This document shows, piece after piece, positions 1-6,169 of a stretch of 10,085 nt of DNA. The stretch is taken from the NCBI GenBank assembly GCA_021129695.1, contig JAJOKU010000112.1, forward strand, positions 1-10,085, given 5' to 3'. The stretch's first letter is position 1; each line of letters starts with the position of its first letter. A model generated the notes under the pieces. That model made no database searches, was not told where the DNA came from, and was given only the letters and a program-made list of their open reading frames with translations. Source of the DNA: a candidate division NPL-UPA2 bacterium. GTDB lineage: Bacteria; NPL-UPA2; JAGMAN01. The translations under genes and the position numbers were made by a program.

Positions 1-57
1 CTTTTTCTTTCTTGTTACTACTCCGAGCACAAAAGAGATCACATCGGTTGTTCCTCT

Positions 58-72
58 GTTACAGCCTGTAAC
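58..72. promoter_or_regulatory. Perfect 15-bp palindrome upstream of cooC, candidate operator
   Basis: The sequence GTTACAGCCTGTAAC is a perfect inverted repeat with 7-bp arms around one central base, ending 76 bp before the cooC start codon. Its size and symmetry suit a dimeric repressor or activator site. It does not match the CooA (TGTCG-N6-CGACA) or FNR (TTGAT-N4-ATCAA) consensus that I know. No convincing -35/-10 pair or Shine-Dalgarno sequence was seen between it and the ATG, so operator function is inference only. As RNA it could also fold into a 6-bp stem with a 3-nt loop. Confidence 0.35.
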
Positions 73-93
73 CTCTTGATAAAGCAAGAGTTA
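69..93 (+). other. Stem-loop in the cooC leader overlapping the palindrome
   Basis: CTCTTG (73-78) pairs with CAAGAG (85-90) around a 6-nt loop, and TAA (69-71) pairs with TTA (91-93) across one bulged C. This gives a 9-bp stem in leader RNA. It shares bases 69-72 with the palindrome at 58-72, so as RNA the two folds exclude each other. No U-tract follows, so it is not a classical terminator. Whether it regulates anything is unknown. Confidence 0.3.
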
Positions 94-148
94 TCGTTTT
101 ATGGCGGTCGACTAACTGTGTGAAGTATTTTATGCTCCCCTTAGTAAA

Positions 149-904
149 ATGACTACCATTGCCTTAGCGGGGAAAGGTGGAAGTGGTAAGACTACAATAT
201 CGTCTTTTGTTATAGATTATCTCCTGAGAAGGGGCAAAAGACCAATCCTGGCAGTTGACGCTGACCCAAATAGCAATTTAAATGAGGCGTTAGGGGTAAG
301 CTTTGATGGAACCGTGGCCTCTGTTGTGGATGAGATTATGGAGAAGAAGGAAGAACTCCCAGCCGGGATGACGAAGGATAGGTTGCTGGAGTTCCACCTC
401 CAGGATGCTCTTAGTGAATCGGAAGGATTTGACCTCTTAGTTATGGGGAGAACGGAGGGTCCGGGCTGCTATTGCCGGGCAAATGATCTTCTGAGAGATT
501 TTATGGAAAAATTGAGCGAGAATTATCAGTATGTAGTTATGGATAATGAGGCAGGAATGGAACACCTCTCCAGAAAAACAACCAGGGATGTGGATGCCCT
601 TTTAATAGTAGCAAACCCTACCCCTGTCTCTTTAAGATCTGCTGAGCGCATCAATGAAACAGCGAAAAAACTAAAGTTGCGTATAAAAAAGGCGTATCTG
701 GTAATAAATGAGCTGGGAATGAATTTGCCGGCTGGAAGCACTGAGGTGAACTTACCTCTTCTGGGAAAGATTCCATATGATGAAGAACTGCTAAAGACCA
801 GCCTAAACAGCGGCTGTGTCTTTGATTCGCCAGAGAATTCAATTGCCAGGAAAGCCGTCTTTGAAATCATGGAAAAACTGTCTTGCTTCTCCAACGGTAT
901 ATAA
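149..904 (+). CDS. cooC: CooC/AcsF-type carbon monoxide dehydrogenase nickel-insertion ATPase
   Basis: A cytoplasmic P-loop ATPase of the MinD/NifH (deviant Walker A) class that helps load nickel into the active-site cluster of CO dehydrogenase or acetyl-CoA synthase. In the 251-residue product the N-terminus starts directly with the Walker A motif GKGGSGKTT (residues 8-16, with signature Lys9). DADPNSNLNEALG follows from 37, the CxC metal-binding pair is Cys107/Cys109 (GCYCRAN), and the DNEAGMEHLSR switch/Walker B segment is at 132-142. Together with the normal length these separate CooC from MinD and ParA. The ATG directly precedes the conserved N-terminus, although no clear Shine-Dalgarno sequence lies before it. 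It is the only plus-strand gene here and its 3' end overlaps that of folC by 66 bp. No CO dehydrogenase subunit is in the window; it may lie beyond the left edge. Confidence 0.9.
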   Translation: MTTIALAGKGGSGKTTISSFVIDYLLRRGKRPILAVDADPNSNLNEALGVSFDGTVASVVDEIMEKKEELPAGMTKDRLLEFHLQDALSESEGFDLLVMGRTEGPGCYCRANDLLRDFMEKLSENYQYVVMDNEAGMEHLSRKTTRDVDALLIVANPTPVSLRSAERINETAKKLKLRIKKAYLVINELGMNLPAGSTEVNLPLLGKIPYDEELLKTSLNSGCVFDSPENSIARKAVFEIMEKLSCFSNGI

Positions 905-2212
905 GGAACCAGTAACACAAATTATATTATCTTCTTTTGCTTCAGTCAAGGCTTGTCTTACTGCCGCTTCTACATCCCTTACAACGGCGACATTCCTGTT
1001 ATATTTCACGGCCACCTTATATATATCTTCAGGCCGGGCCGCCCGTGAAGTTTTTGGTGCTGTAACCAGCACCTTAAAAGCTAAAGGAGCAAGCTCCTGA
1101 ACTATTCTTTCTATCTCCTTGTCCTTAAGAATCCCTATGACTAATATTAACCTGCCTTTCTTGAATTTCCAAAGACTTTGCTTAAGCTGTTTTGCGGCCG
1201 GCTGATTGTGGGCGCCATCTAAAATTACCAGGGGAGAGCGCCACACGAGCTCAAATCTCCCCGGCCAGCGAATTCTCTCCAGCCCTCTTCTTATATTCTC
1301 ATGGCTAATGGGGATATGGTGAAATTTGAGAGCCTCGACCGCGGCGATGGCACAGCAGGCGTTAGCCAATTGGTATCTTCCCAAAAGTGGAATTTTTAAA
1401 TTATCAAACTCAGAGAAGATCCCTTTTATTCCCCTGGGAGCCCCTTGACGCATGGTGTTAAGGGCCGACGCCTTGCTTCTCGTGGGGTTCACATTGAAGA
1501 ATTGCCCTTCCCAATTTGACCCCAAGGATTCATGCCTTATATCCCTCCCCACCTGATATAGCCTGGCTTTCTGTTTTTGGCAAACTTCCTTAATAACCTC
1601 AAGCGCCTCCCCCCCGGCCGCCGTAATTACCAGGCCTTCCCTTTTGATAATCCCGGCATGTTCCCGGGCGATAAAAGTAATTTCAGAGCCTAACATATCC
1701 ATATGGTCATAGCCGCTATTGGTTATCACCGAAATTAAAGGCTCAACTACATTGGTAGCATCCAACCTTCCTCCCAAACCTACCTCTAAGACAGTAAAAT
1801 CTACTTTTTCTTCCTCAAAATAACTAAATGCCATAGCCGTCGCCACCTCAAAGAAAGTGGGATGGCCAATCCCAGCCTCGGCGGCCATCTTTGTGATATG
1901 GGGTTTAATTTTAGCTAAAAGTTGGGCTACTTTCTCCCTGGGTATTTGACGGCCATTTATAGTTATCCGTTCCCTGAAATCAGTTAAATGCGGAGATGTA
2001 TATAAGCCCACTTTGTAGCCGGCCTCTTTCAGTATAGAGCTGATAAAGGCGGCTGTAGAACCCTTACCGTTTGTCCCGGCAATATGGATGGCCCGCAGCC
2101 CCTGGCCGGGATTCCCTAAAAGCTCAAGGAGCCTTTTTATGTTGGACAGCCCCAGCTTAATGCCCAACCTCTCTAAATCATATAAATAAGCCAGGGCCTG
2201 TTTGTAAGTCAT
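839..2212 (-). CDS. folC: Bifunctional folylpolyglutamate synthase/dihydrofolate synthase
   Basis: A Mur-ligase-family ATP-dependent amide ligase that adds glutamate to dihydropteroate and/or to reduced folates, retaining them in the cytoplasm as C1 carriers. Motifs in order are the P-loop AGTNGKGST (45-53), LEVGLGGRLDATN (142-154), the ITNSGYDH metal/phosphate loop (163-170), LLGRYQLANA (276-285), DGAHN (332-336) and a normal C-terminal VTGSLYTVGEAR (433-444). At 457 residues it is about 20 longer than usual; the excess is an insert at residues 242-263 with a palindromic core. The family motif EKAGI(I/M/F)K reads EHAGIIK (184-190), so the Lys that is carbamylated in the family is His185. The ATG overlaps the ppcA stop in ATGA, implying translational coupling, with GAGGA about 10 bases upstream. 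The end overlaps cooC tail to tail. Whether it has both activities or one cannot be told. Confidence 0.92.
   Translation of the reverse strand: MTYKQALAYLYDLERLGIKLGLSNIKRLLELLGNPGQGLRAIHIAGTNGKGSTAAFISSILKEAGYKVGLYTSPHLTDFRERITINGRQIPREKVAQLLAKIKPHITKMAAEAGIGHPTFFEVATAMAFSYFEEEKVDFTVLEVGLGGRLDATNVVEPLISVITNSGYDHMDMLGSEITFIAREHAGIIKREGLVITAAGGEALEVIKEVCQKQKARLYQVGRDIRHESLGSNWEGQFFNVNPTRSKASALNTMRQGAPRGIKGIFSEFDNLKIPLLGRYQLANACCAIAAVEALKFHHIPISHENIRRGLERIRWPGRFELVWRSPLVILDGAHNQPAAKQLKQSLWKFKKGRLILVIGILKDKEIERIVQELAPLAFKVLVTAPKTSRAARPEDIYKVAVKYNRNVAVVRDVEAAVRQALTEAKEDNIICVTGSLYTVGEARQFFHDFKDGFPGN
1424..1489 (-). repeat. In-frame palindromic insert within folC
   Basis: This stretch of about 66 bp encodes FolC residues 242-263, which interrupt an otherwise ordinary FolC segment: GQFFNV runs directly into GIFSEFDNLKIPLLG if it is removed. 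Its centre is a stem: CCCTTGACGC (1442-1451) pairs with GTGTTAAGGG (1455-1464) around the triplet ATG, 10 pairs of which three are G-U when read as plus-strand RNA. The residues are rich in Arg, Ser, Ala, Asn and Gly with no predicted hydrophobic core. The boundaries are estimated by comparison with remembered FolC sequences, not by alignment. It resembles the coding palindromic elements known from Rickettsia in concept, but relation by sequence is not claimed. Confidence 0.55.
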
Positions 2213-3738
2213 CCTAAAAAATTCCTCAAAATCCCGGTTTCTTCAATTAACCCGCTCACATCATTATTCTCTTCCCACCAGAGAAGAATATTTGAAGTTA
2301 AGTTCTTATGGATAAGGTTTCTGGTTGTTAAAGGTCCGGTCGGGAGCTTTAAAATCTTTTCTATTAACTCCAAATCCTCCTCTATGTTTTTCAGGTTTGG
2401 ATATTTCCTTTTAAGCCTCTTTATATTTTCCCGATTGACAAACCCGCAAGCCTCTTTTAAATCCAGGTTTAAGTTTAAGTAGTGTCTTCTTAAAACTTCT
2501 TCCAGGCCTTTTTCCCGAATCGTTTTTAAGGCCCGGCCCACACCGATAATCTCCGGAGGAATCCCTAAAGAATACAGGGAGGAAGTGAAAGTAATAGCGC
2601 GGGGAAAGTGAATCCCTTTAGTAAATTCCCGGGAATAACCAAATAGGCCCGTATGAAGCCTTCTCTCCCTTCGCTGGGGAACGTACTTAGAGATTCCATT
2701 TATCAATCCGGCTATTTCAGTAATATCCTGACGGTAATAAGTCTTAAAAACCCTTATAATTTCCTTTAAGTCCTTTAAGTCCTTACTTTCCATCAAGGTC
2801 ATTCTGGTCGGTTTCACCAGCTCTCTGCTTAAAGTCCCTATGGCTCTTTTCACCTTATGCAGAGGATGGTCATAGCGAAAAGAAGATTGAACGGTTACTG
2901 TTTTTATCCCGGCATACTCATTAAGGAAATTATTGATATTTTCAGGTGAAAGATGTCCCCGGAAAGGAACGCTGCCACAGCCGATTATGGGATAGACTTT
3001 AATGTTAGCTTTCCGGGCTACCTGATATGTCTTGAATAAAGCGATCTTGGCCGCTAAAACCGCTGGAACCAACCCATAATTTAAGGCCGGGTCGGAGCGA
3101 GCAATAAAGGGACGGATATATTCCAGCTTTTTGATCTTCGACAACTTCCCCTTATTGTAAAGGTATATGTATTTTTCCAGCAACTTATCTATATTGAGCA
3201 GATAGGGGATATCCTCTATTAAGGGAATTATCTCCACCACCGGAGGATTTCCGCTCCCGATTTTTGCTTTTGAATCCTTGCTTACCAGACGAGCTAACTC
3301 AGCGAACTTTGTCTGAAGATAAATCAACTGTTCCGCCGATGTTACCATAGGAAGTATAACTTCAAATATGGGGGGACAATGGAGGTTTAAATTTTTGGCT
3401 ATATCGTAGGCGGTGATGATATTGGCGAAGGCTCGTAAGACCCGATAACTTCCTTTCTCCACCCAAATATTGGGAAACCGATAAGTAAGAAACACTTTTT
3501 TGCCCAGGGGGTTTTTCTCAAAGAAAGCAAAGTTCTCTTCAAAGAGCCGCTCAATTACGGCCTCATCTACATGTTTACCCTCCCAGTCCCACATAAACTC
3601 TTCACAATTTAACTTAGAATAGGAAATTAAACACTCCTTAACTTCATCCCGGGAATTAATAAAGCTTTCCCCCAGCCAGAAGGCTTTGGAAGCATTATCC
3701 GGATGCTGGGTAACCATAGTTGTGGGAATCTTGCGCAT
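2209..3738 (-). CDS. ppcA: Archaeal-type phosphoenolpyruvate carboxylase
   Basis: Carboxylates phosphoenolpyruvate with bicarbonate to oxaloacetate in the cytoplasm, an anaplerotic step that feeds aspartate and hence diaminopimelate. It belongs to the short archaeal-type family (about 500 residues), not the usual bacterial one of about 900. Visible family segments are TTMVTQHPDNA (6-16), LTYRFPN (84-90), FEVILPMVTSAEQ (125-137), GSGNPPVVEIIPLIED (161-176), RSDPALNYGLVPAVLAAK (214-231), IIGCGSVPFRGHLSP (251-265), TVQSSFRYDHP (282-292) and PQRRERRLHTGLFGYSR (354-370). The ATG has GGAAGG at 3746-3751 with a 7-base spacer, lying inside the end of murE. It starts 4 bp after murE and its TGA overlaps the folC ATG. 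The family is mostly archaeal, with a few bacterial cases such as Clostridium perfringens and some lactic acid bacteria, so transfer is likely somewhere in its history. No inserts or frameshifts were seen. Confidence 0.92.
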   Translation of the reverse strand: MRKIPTTMVTQHPDNASKAFWLGESFINSRDEVKECLISYSKLNCEEFMWDWEGKHVDEAVIERLFEENFAFFEKNPLGKKVFLTYRFPNIWVEKGSYRVLRAFANIITAYDIAKNLNLHCPPIFEVILPMVTSAEQLIYLQTKFAELARLVSKDSKAKIGSGNPPVVEIIPLIEDIPYLLNIDKLLEKYIYLYNKGKLSKIKKLEYIRPFIARSDPALNYGLVPAVLAAKIALFKTYQVARKANIKVYPIIGCGSVPFRGHLSPENINNFLNEYAGIKTVTVQSSFRYDHPLHKVKRAIGTLSRELVKPTRMTLMESKDLKDLKEIIRVFKTYYRQDITEIAGLINGISKYVPQRRERRLHTGLFGYSREFTKGIHFPRAITFTSSLYSLGIPPEIIGVGRALKTIREKGLEEVLRRHYLNLNLDLKEACGFVNRENIKRLKRKYPNLKNIEEDLELIEKILKLPTGPLTTRNLIHKNLTSNILLWWEENNDVSGLIEETGILRNFLG

Positions 3739-3742
3739 AAAA

Positions 3743-5224
3743 CTACCTTCCTTTTGCCATTAGCAACCCTTTAACTACTTCTCTGTCGTTAAAGGGGAGT
3801 CTTTTGTTTTTAATAATTTGCTCATCCTCGTGACCTTTGCCGGCGAGGAGCACTAAATCGCCCTCCCGGGCCAGGGATAAGGCTTTCCTTATAGCCTCAA
3901 AGCGGTCTTCGATAATTAAATAGTCACAGGATGATTTAATTCCGACCTCAATCTCCTTTATAATCTGGAGAGGTTCTTCGCCCCTGGGATTATCCGAAGT
4001 TAAAATGGTAATATCGCTATAACTTGCCGCCACCTCGCCCATCAATGGCCGCTTGGTTTTGTCCCTCTCTCCTCCACAGCCAAAGACAACAATCGTTCTC
4101 GCCCGGGCGAGCTCCCGGGCCGTTTCCAGAGCTTTCTGGAGAGCATCAGGGGTATGAGCATAATCAACTACCACCTCAAATGGTTGTCCGCAATTTAGCC
4201 GCTCAAACCTTCCCGGGACATTTTTTGCCTTGGACAGAGCCTCTCTAATTTCCTCAAGACCTATTCCCGCACTTATACCTGCACCAATAGCGGCCAGGGC
4301 ATTATAAGCATTGTGTTTCCCGGGCAACTTGAGCTCAATAACAGTCCGGCCCAAAGGTGTAGCCAGATTAAATTTTAGCCCTTTCCATGAGAATGTTATA
4401 TTATCGGCCCTTATGTCTGCCTCTTTCTCTATGGCATAGGTCAATATTTGGACCCCGGTATTTTTTATAATATACGGAGCGCCCGGGTCATCAATATTTA
4501 TAACCGCTCTTCTTTGGCTATATTCCTTCCCTATCTGGCTTAAAAGCCTGAATAACTTTGTTTTTGCTTCTAAGTAATTCTCCATGGTTTTATGAAAATC
4601 CAGGTGGTCCCTCGTGGAGTTGGTAAATACGCCGATATCAAAATCACAACCAACCACCCTATGCAGTTCCAGGGCATGAGAAGTAACTTCCATAACCACA
4701 TAGTCAATTTTTTCTTCCACCAACTCCCTGAAAATTGACTGAAGCTCCAGGCTGGGAGGTGTGGTCCAGGGCGCGGGCAAAGTTTTACCCTCTAATTCAT
4801 AGGCGATGGTCCCCAGGAGGGCTACTCTTTGGCCTGTCTCCCTTAGAATCTCTCTTACCAGATGAGTGGTTGTGGTCTTGCCATTGGTGCCGGCAATCCC
4901 GATCAGGCGAAATTTCCCGGAAGGATGGTCATAGAATTTGTTTGCCAAAATACCCAGGGCATATCTGGTATTGGCCACCTTAATAACGGCCGTCCCCCCC
5001 GGCAGCTTAATATCCTTCTCTACCACCACTCCACAAGCACCCCTCTTTATAGCCTCGGGGATAAAGGCATGCCCATCAAAATTAAAGCCCGGGATACAGA
5101 CGAACAAAAAGCCTTCTTCTGCCTGGCGGGAATCACAAACAATTCCCCGAACCTCTATATCCCGGCGGCCTTTAATATCCTTATCTTCTAATTCTTCAAT
5201 CAGTTCTCTTAATATCTTAGCCAT
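3743..5224 (-). CDS. murE: UDP-MurNAc-L-alanyl-D-glutamate--2,6-diaminopimelate ligase
   Basis: Cytoplasmic peptidoglycan-precursor ligase that adds the third stem residue to UDP-MurNAc-L-Ala-D-Glu using ATP. In 493 residues it shows the N-terminal substrate domain with VCDSR (29-33), the P-loop GTNGKTTT (112-119), TTPPSLELQ (154-162), EVTSHAL (179-185), TNSTRDHLDFH (201-211), the carbamylated-lysine motif YLEAK (Lys221), GKHNAYNALAA (302-312), DYAHTPDAL (354-362), FGCGGERDKTKRP (381-393), DNPR (411-414) and GKGHEDEQ (462-469). DNPR is the signature of specificity for meso-diaminopimelate rather than lysine, so the wall is probably the DAP type. Length is normal, and unlike MurF and FolC it carries no apparent inserts. 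It begins 6 bp after the fabD stop and ends 4 bp before ppcA. Finding murE downstream of murF with fabD between them is not the usual dcw-cluster order. Confidence 0.96.
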   Translation of the reverse strand: MAKILRELIEELEDKDIKGRRDIEVRGIVCDSRQAEEGFLFVCIPGFNFDGHAFIPEAIKRGACGVVVEKDIKLPGGTAVIKVANTRYALGILANKFYDHPSGKFRLIGIAGTNGKTTTTHLVREILRETGQRVALLGTIAYELEGKTLPAPWTTPPSLELQSIFRELVEEKIDYVVMEVTSHALELHRVVGCDFDIGVFTNSTRDHLDFHKTMENYLEAKTKLFRLLSQIGKEYSQRRAVINIDDPGAPYIIKNTGVQILTYAIEKEADIRADNITFSWKGLKFNLATPLGRTVIELKLPGKHNAYNALAAIGAGISAGIGLEEIREALSKAKNVPGRFERLNCGQPFEVVVDYAHTPDALQKALETARELARARTIVVFGCGGERDKTKRPLMGEVAASYSDITILTSDNPRGEEPLQIIKEIEVGIKSSCDYLIIEDRFEAIRKALSLAREGDLVLLAGKGHEDEQIIKNKRLPFNDREVVKGLLMAKGR

Positions 5225-5230
5225 CTAAAC

Positions 5231-6169
5231 CTATTGTTTCGCCAATTTTCCCAAAGTATTCTTTAAGCTCTGCTCATCTTCCACATTTAAACTTAAACTT
5301 TCCGGGGTTATCCGACGCAGGAGTCCCCTTAAGGTTTTCCCCGGGCCTACCTCAATAAAGGTAGTTACCGCTCTATCCAGCATTTTTCTTATGGAAGCCT
5401 CCCACAAGACAGGACTGGTTATCTGTTTTACCAGGGCCTCTTTTATGGCCTGGGGTTGCTCTAAATAATCGGCGGAGACATTGGCTATCAGGGGTATAAC
5501 CGGCGCATGAATTTTAATTTTTTCAATCTCACCTTTAAGTTTTTCCCGAGCCTCTTTCATCAAAGGAGAATGAAATGCTCCGGCAACTTTTAAGGTAACT
5601 ACCTTTTTTGCTCCCGCCCGGGCGGCTATTTTCCCGGCCTCCTCAACTGCCAAACTTTCTCCTGAAATAACTACCTGGCCCGGGCAGTTGAAATTGGCCG
5701 CCACCACCAGGCCGGTAACCCGGGCTTCTTCTATAACCCCCTTTACTCTTTCCTCATCTAATCCCACAATAGCGGCCATCGTCCCGGGATATTTCCGGCT
5801 TGCCTCCTGCATAAATTGGCCCCTTTTGCCAACCAGCCTTAAGGCATCTAAAAAACCCAAACATCCACAAGCTACTAAAGCGGTGTATTCTCCCAAGCTA
5901 TGTCCGGCCACTATATGAGGAGTTATATTTTGGCTCTTTAAAACTTCCAGGCAGGCTATGCTTGCTGTAAATACCAGGGGTTGAGTATTCCGAGTCTCTT
6001 TAAGCATCTCCTCGGGTCCCTCAAAACAGAGCTTGCCTACATCTATTCCCAGGGCGCTGCGGGCTTGCTTAAAAATCTCCCTAACGGAGGGATAAGTTTC
6101 ATAAAATTCCTTTCCCATCCCTATGTGCTGAGAGCCCTGCCCGGGAAAAATAAAGGCTATTTTTGCCAT
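5231..6169 (-). CDS. fabD: Malonyl-CoA:acyl carrier protein transacylase
   Basis: Transfers malonyl from coenzyme A to acyl carrier protein, supplying the extender unit for type II fatty acid synthesis in the cytoplasm. The 312-residue product has the normal length. It shows FPGQGSQ (8-14, oxyanion-hole Gln11), the nucleophile motif GHSLGEY (89-95, Ser91), RGQFMQEA with the carboxylate-binding Arg116, the catalytic His200 in GAFHSPLM, the conserved Gln249 near the end, and VGPGKTL (274-280). The start ATG has a strong GGAGG at 6174-6178 with a 4-base spacer. Both lie inside the end of murF, which overlaps fabD by 13 bp, so the two are probably translationally coupled. A fabD gene usually sits with fabH, fabG and acpP; here it stands alone between two mur genes and no other fab gene is in the window. 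Confidence 0.96.
   Translation of the reverse strand: MAKIAFIFPGQGSQHIGMGKEFYETYPSVREIFKQARSALGIDVGKLCFEGPEEMLKETRNTQPLVFTASIACLEVLKSQNITPHIVAGHSLGEYTALVACGCLGFLDALRLVGKRGQFMQEASRKYPGTMAAIVGLDEERVKGVIEEARVTGLVVAANFNCPGQVVISGESLAVEEAGKIAARAGAKKVVTLKVAGAFHSPLMKEAREKLKGEIEKIKIHAPVIPLIANVSADYLEQPQAIKEALVKQITSPVLWEASIRKMLDRAVTTFIEVGPGKTLRGLLRRITPESLSLNVEDEQSLKNTLGKLAKQ

Noticed and set aside
76..104. Promoter TTGATA with a -10 box about 17 bp downstream of it for cooC
   Set aside because: The -10 position (TTATGG) matches the consensus poorly, and TTGATA itself lies partly in the stem-loop.
1..123. Frame 1 is open from the window edge to a TGA at 121-123
   Set aside because: Forty codons can be open by chance, and the residues resemble no known C-terminus; there is too little to call a partial gene.
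526..918. Minus-strand open frame of 130 codons opposite cooC
   Set aside because: Antisense to conserved CooC coding sequence; composition and lack of motifs mark it as a shadow frame.
2762..2784. Tandem 9-mer TCCTTTAAG (two and a half copies) in ppcA
   Set aside because: It encodes KDLKDLKE in a surface-helix-like region and the protein length is normal, so it is probably local slippage or chance.
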